Assembly (NCBI RefSeq): GCF_027172205.1
Contig: NC_070614.1
Location: forward strand, 35,144,001-35,208,000
Direction: 5' to 3'
Source: Podarcis raffonei
Taxonomy: Eukaryota > Chordata > Lepidosauria > Squamata > Lacertidae
Length of the DNA: 64,000 nucleotides
The notes beneath the pieces are model-generated. The model was not told the DNA's origin, searched no databases, and saw only the letters and a list, made by a program, of their open reading frames with translations. Positions 1-10,375 of this stretch are shown piece after piece (position 1 is the first letter of the stretch; the number at the start of each line of letters is the position of its first letter). Made by a program: the position numbers and the translations under genes.

Positions 1-776
1 AGGCTAGGAACCGGAATGCCGCCCAGTGCATTCAAAGGGATTGATGGATGCCTTTGGGATGAGGCAGGGCCAGGGTGACCCTACACTGAGGGGGCTGAGG
101 GGGCCCAACAGGGGCCCGGCAGGTGCAATGGCCCAACCTTGCCACGGGGGGGGGGGGAGCACAACTGCAAAGAGCACCCGCCCGCCCAGCCGCTTTCTCC
201 CTGTGGCAGCGTTCCTATCAGAGGGTGTTGTTTCGATGAGTCTGCACCGGGGCAGATGCATTGCATCAGCCTCACGCCCGCTTTGCCTTTGTGTTGCGTC
301 CCTACACACGCCTCTCCTTGCCACCCTGTTTCCATGCGCGGACGGGCTGTTGTGGCAACACAATCAGCCTTGCCCTTTGGGGGCATGCGCGGCCCGCGCA
401 TGCACACGCACATACGCACACACAAACCCCAGCACATATCCAGGGGTGGTGGGCGTGGGAACAGTCAGTCCATAGTGTCAGGAATGCGTTACACAACCCT
501 CCAGATGGAGCAACAGAGCTCTCCTGCCAGATGTGTGTGTCAGACAATCGCATGTGTCATTCACTGCGGGGAAGGGGGGAGGGTATATGGAGTGTGTGTG
601 CAAGAGAGGGAGAGAAGGCACATTCTGTGTCACAACACATGCAATTGCTGCCATTTGGTCCCTTTTCGCAGACACTTAGGGGGATGTGTGAATGCAAGAG
701 CCAGCAAACGCACATGCGGGCATGGAAGAGAATGACACACATGGTTGTGTGCAACTCAGAGAATGCAACATTTTTG
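1..776. other. Noncoding DNA, low-complexity G/C and GT/CA stretches
   Basis: No coding region is supported here. Open frames on both strands overlap one another, are rich in C, H, P and T from CA/GT-rich DNA, and show no domain or splice structure. The stretch holds a G run near 147-157 and a CA-rich patch near 395-430. Confidence 0.6.
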
Positions 777-778
777 TA

Positions 779-922
779 GAATCATAGAATTGTAGAGTTG
801 GAAGGTACTCCCGAGGGTCATCTAGTCTGACCCGCTGCAATGCAGGGATTTTTTTGCCCAATGTGGGGCTCGAACGCACAACCTTGAATTTAAGAGTCTC
901 ATGCTCTACTGAGCTATTTTGA
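779..922 (-). mobile_element. tRNA-Lys-derived SINE with CR1-like tail
   Basis: Read on the minus strand, the first half resembles a lysine tRNA: a TAGCTCAG box A region, GAGCATGAGACTCTTAA around a CTT anticodon, and a GTTCGAGCCCCAC box B. The second half (about 779-850) carries the TAGATGACC...CCAACTCTACAATTCTATGATTC ending typical of CR1-mobilised repeats. Tortoise-type Pol III SINEs are known to join a tRNA-Lys head to a CR1 tail, and this has the same build. The anticodon and T-arm region is diverged, so it is a retroposed SINE, not a working tRNA gene. Confidence 0.7.
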
Positions 923-1221
923 CTCCGAAAATGCCTTGCTGGATGAAGCCAAAGGCATCCACAGTGGGCAATCAGGTGCCTTTGGGAAGCTCATGGGGAG
1001 CATAAGAAAGTGACAGCTCCTGCCAGCTGCTTTTCACATACATACTGCTGCTGAACATGGAGGCTTTGCCTGAAAGCTGTCAAAATTTACATATTGTGGC
1101 AGCAAAAAGAGTCCACACATGAATTATGGCTTCTGGTGTGACTCTGAATGTGTGGGTGTCTCCCATCCACCCCAGTGCTATACTGGATATGTGTGTGAGT
1201 CCAGACCTAGGCATGTTAATT

Positions 1222-1622
1222 CAGATAGAATAATAGAGATAGAAGGGACCTTTAAGATCCTCTAGTCCCACCCCTCCTCATGCAATACTGCTCCAGCATC
1301 CCTGATAGGTGGGCCACCCACCCTTTGCTTAAAAGCCTCTATTGGGAGAGGGAGACAGAGAGACAGAGAGAGCCCACCATCTTCCTAGGCGATCTTTTGC
1401 ACTGTAAAGTGGCTTCTATCACTGCAGACTTTCCACTGTAAAGTTCATCCTCAAGCTTTGTTGAAATCCTCTTTCCTAACATTTCAACATCTTGAAGCAA
1501 CAATGGACTCCATCATCTATGTGGCAGCCCTCTTGGTATTTGAAGATGGCTACCCTATTGTCTTTTAATGGTCTCATAATTATCTCCAGGCTAAACATGC
1601 CTGACTAACATCACCCCTTTCC
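1222..1622 (-). mobile_element. Old CR1/L3-like LINE 3' remnant
   Basis: The left edge has the AGAAGGGACC...TCTAGTC signature of an inverted CR1 tail, and the run continues through degraded text resembling the C-terminal end of CR1 ORF2 (compare the better copy at 16.4 kb). It is heavily mutated, with no usable frame, so the family is inferred from the tail and order of motifs only. Confidence 0.5.
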
Positions 1623-1652
1623 TCACAGGATTTGGACGCAAGGCCTCTGTTG

Positions 1653-1674
1653 CTCTCTCTCTCTCTCTCTCTCT
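1653..1674. repeat. (CT)n microsatellite
   Basis: About eleven perfect CT units in unique noncoding DNA. Confidence 0.9.
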
Positions 1675-1679
1675 GCCCT

Positions 1680-3580
1680 CTGGACACACTGCAGGTCCCT
1701 GGTCTCCTCCTTAAGCTGAGTGCCCACAATTGCAAGCAGGACTCCCAAAGTGGTTTGATCAAAGCGGAATTGAGTGGTAGCGTGAACACTTTGCAAACTG
1801 CAGCACCGATACTTCTGTCGATGCAGCCTAGAAGCACGGTAGCTTTTTAAAGTGCCACGCAACGCCACTGACTCGTTTTTAGCTTATCTTCTTACTGAAA
1901 CTCATGGGTTATTTTCACGTGGACTGCTGTCACCCATCCTGTATTAGTGCATCTAAAAGTTTAGTGGGGTTTACTCATGCATAAGTGCAGACAGAATTGC
2001 AGCCTGTGCGCAGATAGAGAAACAGATGGCATGCAAAAAGGGTGGATGCTGCTGTGATATTATACATGTGTCCCACAATTAGACTGTGCATTTGTGCATG
2101 ACCACAACAAAATGAATATATGTGTTTTGTTATAATATGTATTTATATCTGACCAGCACTTTCCCTTCCCGACTGCTGTGATTATTATGTGTAAATTAGC
2201 ATTCATGTGTATAATGGCATGTATGATCTTGTATTTTCCCATTGCCTTTGATATAATATTGTGTGTGTGCCTGTATGTATTGATGAGGCAAGCAATGGTT
2301 ATTTTTTCCAAATCGAAAGCAACAGGATTCAAGCCTGCCTAGAAAGCCACACCTTCCGATGCCCTGCTTCCTAACCCATTGTGGGAAGCTTGCCTGTGTT
2401 TACTCAATGGCAATCAGAAGGCACTCCGCACACGCTCAGAGGCCCCCATCTTTATCATTACACCTCCACATTCACAATATGCAAGCACTGACAGTGGGTT
2501 CTGGAGCCGAGCCAGACTTAAATTAAACACTGGGGCCAAGTGTGTGTGTGTGTGAATGAAATATAATATCTGCACATGCAACATAATCTGTGTGTATGCG
2601 AACGAGCAGAAGCTTTTGTGCTGGAGGCAATTCAGGCAGCTGTTGAACTTTTTGGGCGGTGGGGGAAGAGTCTGGTTTGGGAGAAGCAATTGGTGTGGTG
2701 GGGGCGGTTAATGCTTTGGTGTTGTATTAACCTTTGATGCAAGATGTGTCCATAAATCTTTGTATCAATAGGTTCCATCTTGCATGCTGCAGGATACACT
2801 TTATTTGCCTCTCTTAAAGAGAGTGCTAAACTGGGATGGCGGGGGGGGGTGAGGATGAAGGGGACAGGGCGTGCAATGCTGACTATTTTGCCTGAAGTGG
2901 AAGTTTGTCTGCAGCAGCTGCGAGTGTGTGTATTTGATATGTGCCTACCTATCTGTCAGTAGGTGTGCTTGATTCTGTGTGACATGTGGGTGTGCCGATG
3001 CCTCTCAAGAGAGCCACAGAGGAGGTCTGTATATGCCTCCTGTCACTGTGGTTTGTGAGTCACCATGTGGCTTAACAGGTAGGTGCAATGTGTGGCGTGT
3101 GGCATTTGTGTTTGTGGTGCACAAACGCACCTTCTGGATTACTTTTTGGCATCAAAACCAGGTCCTGGGCTAAGTGAGCCCTGTCTGCACCACTCTTGTC
3201 TTTAAAAGGCATCAATCAGGCCGTGTATCCATTTTTAGATGCAAAAGTCATTATGTACGAGGTAGGTTGAATTTGTGCTTGTGTCTCAAGGAGAGCTACT
3301 GCCTTTTTTTAAAAAAAAGAAAAGCAGTTAGAAGAAAAGGGCCACGAGACATATCTATAAAAATTTGAGGATCAAAAACCCTTGTCTTGTTCTCCTGCCT
3401 GATGCAGGCTGGGCGCAGAGGGAAAGGGGAAAATATATGAGCAGTGGGAACAATGCAAAGAAGGAGCAGCTCAGGAAGGGAGAAAGCACTAAGGACATTT
3501 GGCCCAAGTGCCCCACACCCCAAAATTCTTTGGCTGCTTACACATTGTACATTTAAAGCACATGACACATACACACAAAG
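1680..3580. other. Unique noncoding DNA, no feature recognised
   Basis: AT-richer than the start of the window, with short GT runs (about 2538-2554) and no frame longer than about 90 codons. I see no splice-flanked exon, RNA gene or classifiable repeat. Confidence 0.5.
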
Positions 3581-3584
3581 AAAA

Positions 3585-4105
3585 TCAGGAACTGTAGTTT
3601 GCTAAGGGTGCTGGGAATTGTAGTGCCGGGAACTACAGTTCCCAGTACAGTATTCTTTGGGAGAAGTAATGCACTTTAATGTATACATTTAAATGTATGG
3701 TGTACATGCAGCCTGAAACTATATTCCACTCCTCAATTTCGTTTTCTTGTGCTGCATAAACACTATGCATTTAAAGAATATTTAAAGCGCACTACATCCT
3801 CTCCAGAGAATACTGGAAACTGTAGTTTAAGGATGCTGGGAATAGTAGCTCTGTGAACATGGGCTTTTTGCAGAGTGCATCCATCGGTCCTGCAGGTGAC
3901 CCTCCAGCAGGAACACAGTGTGACCACTGACAGGGAGCCTGTGAAGAGATGAAGGCTGCGAACATACCACAGTATACTTTTAAAGCGCATTCAAAGCACA
4001 ATTCCTCCCTCAGAGAATTCTGGGTTCTGTTGTTTGTAAAGCGTTGCTGAGAATTGTAACTCTGTGAACTACAGTGCCCAGAATTCTTTGAGGGAAAGAA
4101 TGTGC
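3585..4105. repeat. Self-complementary 'CTACAGTTCCCAG' repeats
   Basis: Several blocks (about 3588-3665, 3815-3855, 4015-4100) contain paired inverted motifs of the type ACTGTAGTTT...GGGAATTGTAG and ACTACAGTTCCCAG, followed by TTCTTTGGG. The same text recurs near 31.68-31.83, 44.54-44.69 and 47.39-47.76 kb, so it is an interspersed, partly palindromic family. It is probably a nonautonomous DNA transposon, but I cannot assign it with certainty. Confidence 0.6.
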
Positions 4106-4275
4106 CACAGATCTGCTTTAACATATCTCAATGTTCCTCCCATGAAGGCCAGTGAGAGAGGGGGAAGGCCCTTGGTGCCACAGCAGCTATCTCTGCCCCT
4201 GCAGGCCTCTCCCTCAGCACAGCCAGCCCTATCATTAGGCAGAGGGAGGCGACTGCCTCAGGCACCAGATGTGTG

Positions 4276-4529
4276 TAGGGTTGCCATATTTCAAAAGATA
4301 AAACCAGGACCCCCCAAAAGTTGTTGATATTCTTCAGAAAGCCCCCCAAATTGTTAAGCTGATTTAGACAACCCCTAAAGTGTTTTTGTTTGTTTGTTTG
4401 TTTGTTTTACGAAAACATGATTTATTTAATTATTTATTGACTGGTCTAAGATCCAGGACAATGTGTCACCGCCTTTCAGAAATTCTTCCCCTGTAATGTC
4501 TGGGGAAATCCAGATGTATGGCAACCCTA
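4276..4529. mobile_element. Short DNA transposon with perfect 13-bp inverted ends
   Basis: The left end TAGGGTTGCCATA and right end TATGGCAACCCTA are exact inverted repeats, and TGTGTG flanks both sides (4270-4275 and 4530-4535), which fits a target-site duplication. The 254-bp interior has no coding capacity and includes a (TTTG)n run near 4386-4408. It is a nonautonomous element whose superfamily is not certain. Confidence 0.7.
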
Positions 4530-4535
4530 TGTGTG

Positions 4536-6110
4536 AGACGCAGGAGCAGCATCTATCTGTCTCTCCTGAGCTCCCTGCCTGTGCTCTTAGAGGACAAAGC
4601 TGAGTGTATTATGTGGCCCATTCTGCAGCCCCATAACCAGTCTGCTGCCTTGTGGGGCTGCAAAAGACGTTACCCCTCTGACGGTATTGAAATGCCAATC
4701 CAGTCAGCTATCGCACAGGGAGCAGTGGTGGCCCCATTCTGTCTTTCACCTCAGGCTGCAGGATATTGTGGGCCCAGCCCTGCCTGCGTCAAATGGGGTC
4801 CTGCACCGCTTTGGACAAAGAAGATGGTGTCAGGTCCTATGGGGAGGCTTGTAAATCTTGCGAGAGACTTGCAGAGGCGGAAAAGCACTCTCAGTAGCCT
4901 CCTGATAAACAGAAGCTTGTCGCATCCACAACCTGTTTGCTAGTTAAAAATAGGCAGGGCTTGGGCAAGTTATTGTTAACCATGTGGCGATGTCCAGCAG
5001 TGGGTGATATATTTTTGTGCTGGTGTGTGCGCGAGGGGATAATAGTGACAAATGTGTTCTCTCTGTGTGTATGAGAGAGAGCCACTTCCACATCCCATAA
5101 CCTTACCAGCTGCTCCCTCCGCTCCATCACACTCCTTGAACACGCTCACAGTTTTCCAAATTGTTGGTTAAAAACAGCCTTTTCCGACCACAGACAACTG
5201 TTTGACATTACTGGGGAGTGAGGGGATGAAATCCAGGGGCTGGGCTGCAGGGGTGGGAACTCAGCCACATGGGCGAGGCAGGAGAAGCAGGCAGCCATGG
5301 GCCCTCCGGCTCCACCTCAGCCTGCTCCAGGCAGGCCCAGATGCCCCTGGCTGGCTCTGCTACCACAGCCAGGGAGGGAGGCAAGGAGGAGGCCTTGATG
5401 AGGGAGTTCGCTTTGGCACTGGCAGCCGGCTGCGCTGCGGTGTGCTCCTCCCTGCACGCGGCGGATGTCCCTGATTTCCGACAGCATTACTCCCACGCCA
5501 CATAGACAAGATCGCCCTCCCCTTCTGCTGCTGCTACTCCAGATTGACTGCCGTTGCTCAAAGGCCCCTCGACTGCCGGTTAAAGATAACCTAAGCGCAG
5601 AAAGCGTTTAGGAACTGTGAATGCAGAAGCAGTCAAGAGGACAAGAAGGAGGGCAATTCGTTGCCCCCCCCCCAAAAAAAATGGCTGAAATGAGCGAATG
5701 GGAAGAGACACCACTTCTTATATAAAACAACAACAACCCCAAAGAACTTTCCAGGCTTTGAGCATGACAGCGTGCTCAAAAGTGTTATGGTGTTAGTCTG
5801 CATTAAGTTATTCGGAGTCTCTCTCTCTGGCACAAACACACACATAAACAAACACAAATCCTGGAGTGCTGTTTAGGTGCTGTTATAGCAACAAGCCTGA
5901 GTCACATTCCTCAAATGAATTGTATTTTAATTTAATCATTACCCTTGTTTACCAGTCTGACATTCGCACAAACAAGGCTTGCTAAGGAGTTGTAAAAAGG
6001 GTACGGTTACCCCTATCCTTTCTTATGGGTGAAAAAGCAGAGATTCTAATACTTGTTAAGGGGATTCACACATGTGCATATAGATGTATACTTGTGTGAA
6101 GAAAGCAGAA
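4536..6110. other. Noncoding DNA, nothing recognised
   Basis: No supported gene. The stretch from 5200 to 5560 is GC-richer and has open frames on one strand, but no domain, splice pair or codon pattern beyond composition. Short TG and A/C runs occur near 5665-5690 and 5820-5850. Confidence 0.45.
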
Positions 6111-6122
6111 AGAAAGCCAGAA

Positions 6123-6191
6123 AGATAGATGATAGATGATAGATAGATAGATAGATAGATGATAGATAGATAGATAGATAGATGATAGATA
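6123..6191. repeat. (GATA)n microsatellite with GATGATA interruptions
   Basis: About 69 bp of GATA units with regularly spaced GATGATA variants. A second short GATA run lies at 9267-9284. Confidence 0.95.
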
Positions 6192-6639
6192 TTTGTTTCC
6201 ACATGGTGAGTGGCAGAGTGTGTGAATAGACCTGTTGGAAATCATTGTGGCTGAGGTGATCCAGAAGCATTAAACCCATAGAGGTCCTTTTCACACAAAT
6301 GAAGTGCTCTCACCACTGGTTCTCACAGTCATCAAGCAATGAAGATGCTTATTTTAACCAGACCTTAATGAGTGAATGGAATGGTGATCTGGGGAATGTG
6401 GATCAATGTCTGAAGGCAGCCCTGTATAAGGAACTTTTTATGTTTGAATGTATCACTGTGTTTTTATATTATTTTAAATATTTTGTTGGAAGCCACCTAG
6501 AGTGTCTAGTGCAAGCCAGTCAGATGGGGGGGGAGAAGAAGAAGAAGACAGAAGAGTAGAGATGGGCTGCCACACTTATCTTTCATTATGGCTCTCTTTG
6601 CTGCTATTTTAGGGATCTGCTGTTCATTTCAGACTTAAA

Positions 6640-7105
6640 TGTTTTAGGGCCCAAGTTATTTCATACACCCTTATGGACATGCCCAGGCTTTGAGACAGGC
6701 CTTACAGGACCACCAGCAAGATCAATTAGGTGGCTGGGCATTAGAGAGAGAACCTTTTTGGTGGTATCCACATATCCTAAGAACTCCCAAGGAACATATC
6801 CTAGGCCCTTCCAGTGCTGGCTTTTTAAACAGGCCATGAAAAACCATTCATTCCAAACTGCTTTTAATTAACTTGCTGAACTTTGCAAATGTGTTATATC
6901 GCTGTTGGTTTAAAACTGCTGGTTTTAAATGGCTCTTGCCTGCTGTTTAAATTAATATGAATGGGGTGCTGGCTTTTGAAATGCTGTAACTGCTGCCGTT
7001 GTTGTTTTCCATAACTCTGATTGTATTTTATTGGAATCATGTTTCAACTCTTTTTATGTAAGCCCTAAAATGGGGTCCAGAAATCTTTGCAATAAAATAA
7101 AAATT
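6640..7105 (+). mobile_element. L2-like LINE 3' remnant
   Basis: The block reads like a diverged L2 3' end: TGGCTTTTTAAACAGGCCAT (about 6819-6838), corresponding to the last residues of ORF2, then a noncoding stretch ending in TTATGTAAGCCCTAAAATGG and an AATAAAATAAAA tail. There is no open frame. Family assignment rests on motif order. Confidence 0.55.
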
Positions 7106-7639
7106 AAAAGACTACAGGGCCCATTATTTACTTAAAAATTGAGGGGAGGGAGACAGGAGATGGGGCATATGGGGCTACCTTCACTCTATGATCATTTAAG
7201 CACGAGTACATAACATTCCAGATTTAATTTAAAAAACAAACTTGCGAATGCTGCGCAAGTGTGTGTTGAAGAGTGGCAAGTAGGTGGGCTATGTAAGGAA
7301 GTATGAAAATAATCCTTGGCTATCATTTGTCCTCCCCCAGCTTGACTGAAGTACTTCCATGTACAACCATCAAGCACCAAACCATTCCAATAGCATGTGG
7401 GTAAAAAAATAATACAGAAAAGTATAGGATTGTAGGCTCAGAAATATATAGCGTCCTTACTGGAATGGAGAGAAGATCTAAATTGGATGTAGAATTAATC
7501 CCAATATATCCTAAGGTGATCTCTTCCCAGTTTCCAACCATGTGGGGGCCTGTGGCAGGTGGTTGAGATTTCATACGTGTAAAGGCTTAATCGTGCAGGA
7601 ATTCTCAAAGAATAGAGATGTCTTTTAAAAATAAGGGGG

Positions 7640-8190
7640 GTGGCTGCCAATCCGTCTCAATTTCTCCCCCCTCCTTTTTACACAGCTGCTTGGGAGAAGG
7701 CAAGCTCCTCTCGTCTCCTTCCTTCCCCCCATAAATCAGTCATCGTTACCTCCTCGCTACCAGATGCAAGCGTGTCTATCTCCCGAGGTCAAGTTGCAAA
7801 CTTTTCGGGGTGCAAAGCAGGTTTGGATCGCAAGGCGGGGCCCGTAGAGGCCGGTGCAATTTGTCCCGGGGGGCCGCGCGCATCGTGGGTGGGTGAACCA
7901 TGCCGGGACGAAGCCCCCGCCCCGCTCCCCCCCGCCGCCGCCGCCCCACACCTTCCCTACTTCTGGCAAGCGAACCGGTCGGTCTGCCCCAACCTGCTGA
8001 AATTGGCAACGCGGGAAAGACAGCAGCTTAATGAGAAAGTGTGAAAGACGACGAGGGCCTGGGGGGAAAAGGGAGAGAGGCCCGGGCTCGGTGGGGTGGG
8101 AGCGAGGGCAGGGGGGCTACAGGGAGAGAGCTGGGGACCAGGTGCTGGGCCTGGAAGGGGTTTAATGGGCAGGAAACCCACCATCGTCAC
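7640..8190. promoter_or_regulatory. GC/CpG-rich patch, possible promoter
   Basis: CpG is frequent from about 7740 to 8110, unlike the AT-rich neighbours, and the block includes CCGCC runs and GCGCGC. Frames on both strands stay open because of composition. It could be a CpG island promoter, but I see no first exon with a convincing donor, so no gene is assigned. Confidence 0.35.
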
Positions 8191-8704
8191 TAGGGGTGGG
8201 GGGCACGGTTGGGAGCCCCACGTGGTCCTTGCTTCTCCATTCCAACTCTGGAAATGTGTAGCAGAATGGGTTTTTTCTTTTTTAAATGTTTTTATTAAGG
8301 TTTTCTCGAATTACAAAAGTACATACATCGTTTCTCGTTTCAGATCATAAAGTCCTTGCAGAATGGTATAAGAAGGTTACACTGGGGCAGAAATGTGCAA
8401 GCCTTTGGGTTTCACAGACACCTTCAGCAGGAGAGAAGTAAGTGGAACAAACGTCTAGACAGAGGAGAGGGACTATCAAGATGTATCAGCTCGTCTTAGG
8501 TTGCAATTCTCAACCTGCTTTCCTTGGAGTAAACTCCCTTGACCTCGATGCGATTTAACTTCTGACTTGATTAAGATTGCACTGTTGGTTGATCAGTTGC
8601 ATGACTTTTAATCACTCGCTCCACTAACAGTATGATCTCATGAGCACTTTTACTTGGGAGCAAGCCAGAGTGCACTTAGCAGGAGACTCTAAATATGTAT
8701 AGGA

Positions 8705-9215
8705 CTCTATAGATTCAGGTAGGTAGCCGTGCTGGTCTGACACAGTCTAAATAAATAAATAAATAAATAGTCCAGTAGCACCTTAGAGACTAGCTACCGT
8801 AAGTTTCGTTCTGGGTTTAAGCATTCATGAAGCTGAAGCTGAAGAAGTGTGCATGCACTCTGAAAAATATATGTGATACACAGACAACGCTTGTTGGTTT
8901 TGAAGAGACTCTGTGAAATAGTAATAAATACTGCAAAAAAGAGAGTAAGAGGAAAAGGAGTGGGGAAAGGCAATATCATGTTTAGAAATGCGTCAATAAA
9001 TAGAAATTTTTCGAAAGATTGACAGAGAAACTGAGGGAAGTCAAAAATTGAAGCATGAGTGTAAAATAATTTGTTGACTGTATAAAACTTGTTTGGAAAA
9101 TTAATAAAAATTATTTTTTTAAAAAAAAGAAGTGTGCATGCACACGAAAGCTTATACCCAGAACAAACTTAGCTGGTCTCTAAGGTGCTACTGGACAATA
9201 TGTACAGGTATGTAT
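8705..9215. repeat. Two opposed copies of an amniote interspersed repeat
   Basis: A minus-strand copy (about 8705-8820, with the motif complementary to GGTGCTACTGGAC) faces a plus-strand copy (about 8826-9195, with CACGAAAGCTTATACCCAG and GGTCTCTAAGGTGCTACTGG). An (AAAT)n run lies at about 8749-8768 and the plus-strand copy is split by a small L1 insertion. The motif text is widespread in turtles, crocodiles and lizards, but I do not assign a family name. Confidence 0.55.
8859..9128 (+). mobile_element. 5'-truncated L1 insertion
   Basis: A 270-bp segment ends in AATAAAAATTATTTTTTT plus an A run. It is bounded by an identical 15-bp target-site duplication, GAAGTGTGCATGCAC, at 8844-8858 and 9129-9143. 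The tail resembles that of the large L1 at 50.8-56.8 kb (TTTGGAAAA...AATAAAAAT). This is a classic 5'-truncated retroposition that split an older repeat. Confidence 0.8.
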
Positions 9216-9697
9216 GTGTAAGGTGCTACTGGACAATATGTATATGTATATGTGATGAAAATCTGGATAGATAGATAGATAATACTTTATTTGGCTATAA
9301 GCCCACAAGGTAAAACCAATCAATAAATAAAATAGCATTTTACATTCTAAAATATCAACTAAAATATTTCAACGCATAATCTCTTTCACGTTACATACAA
9401 TCTCTAGATGTACCATATTGTGGCCTTGAATATAAAGATGGTGGATAGAGTTTACTAGATTTTTAATAGTCATGCAGCATTCCATGAAGTCTTTTATATG
9501 AAAGAACTGAATTCAGGAATCTGGCAACCTGTAATGTTCTATAAGAGTCAATGTCCTGGAGTAGATAGGCGTCTGGATAACCTTGTGTTGGAATAAAACT
9601 AGAAGGTGGGGGAAAACTTTGTTTTTTGTTAGATGATGCTCTCACAATTCAACAGGCAACAACATCTCAGGAGAGGTGCCCCCTTCCCTGTATAAGC

Positions 9698-9816
9698 CAG
9701 GGATGGGGAACCTGTGGCCGTCCAGTTTCCATCATCCCTGACCATTGGCACTGCTGGCTGCGGCTGATGGGAATTGGAGTCCAACAGCATCTAGAATCAC
9801 AGGTTCCCCATTCCTG
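9698..9816. mobile_element. hAT-like miniature element
   Basis: The ends CAGGGATGGGGAACCTGT and ACAGGTTCCCCATTCCTG are inverted repeats with one mismatch. Inside are the mirrored motifs CCATCATCCCTGACCATTGG and TGATGGGAATTGGAGTCC, which are common in lizard genomes. Related text occurs at 14.93-15.04, 22.18-22.29, 24.74-24.87 and 27.61-27.71 kb. Confidence 0.65.
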
Positions 9817-9877
9817 CTGTAAGAGAAGAAGCAGAATGGCTGGGACCCATCACAGACTTTTAAAGAAATTTTAATAT

Positions 9878-10025
9878 AAGAACATAAGAAGAGCCACCTA
9901 GTCCAGCATCCTATTCTTACAGTGGCCAGCCAGACACCTATAGGGAGACCACAAGCAGGAACAGAAAGCAACAGCCATTCTCCTCACTTGTGGATGTGGA
10001 ACACAGCCGTGACTAGTAGCCATTG
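9878..10025 (-). mobile_element. CR1/L2-type LINE tail, inverted
   Basis: Begins AAGAACATAAGAAGAGCC, the inverted form of the 'GGACTAGATGG...TTCTTATGTTCTT' ending seen on the plus strand at 15.84-16.06 kb. There is no coding capacity. Confidence 0.55.
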
Positions 10026-10061
10026 ATAAGCGTTACTTACCCACCACAAATTCGTCTAAAT

Positions 10062-10367
10062 CAGGGGTCAGCAACCTAAGGCCCATGGGCCGGAAGTGGC
10101 CAGCGGACGTCATTTGACCGGCCCCCGAGCTGCCCCCGAACTGAGCTGCCTGCTCATGCGCTACACTAAACTGGCACAGCGCGGCACAGGGACTCATTTT
10201 CACGGTGCCGAAAATTGCGTCTGTACAGACGCAGGTGCCGAAAATCACATCTGTGCAGATGCAGACACCGAAAATCATGGGCCTGCGCGCTCACGCGCAC
10301 TCCGGCCCACAGAGGGATCTCTGCAGGTCCAATCCAGCCCAGGCAAGATAAACCTTGCTGACCCCTG
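10062..10367. mobile_element. hAT element with 8-bp target-site duplication
   Basis: The 306-bp element starts CAGGGGTCAGCAACCT and ends with the inverted TTGCTGACCCCTG. It is flanked by a perfect 8-bp duplication GTCTAAAT at 10054-10061 and 10368-10375, diagnostic of hAT transposition. The interior contains tandemly repeated GTGCCGAAAAT...GTGCAGAT units and no transposase, so it is nonautonomous. Confidence 0.9.
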
Positions 10368-10375
10368 GTCTAAAT

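Noticed and set aside
26-779. Four overlapping frames at the window start
   Set aside because: Composition is driven by CA/GT and G/C runs, with no recognisable domain, and both strands are equally open.
843-922. Possible lysine tRNA gene on the minus strand
   Set aside because: The arms are mismatched and it is fused to a CR1-like tail, so it is the head of a SINE.
7757-8044. Overlapping frames in the GC-rich patch
   Set aside because: Composition effect; no domain and no consistent strand.
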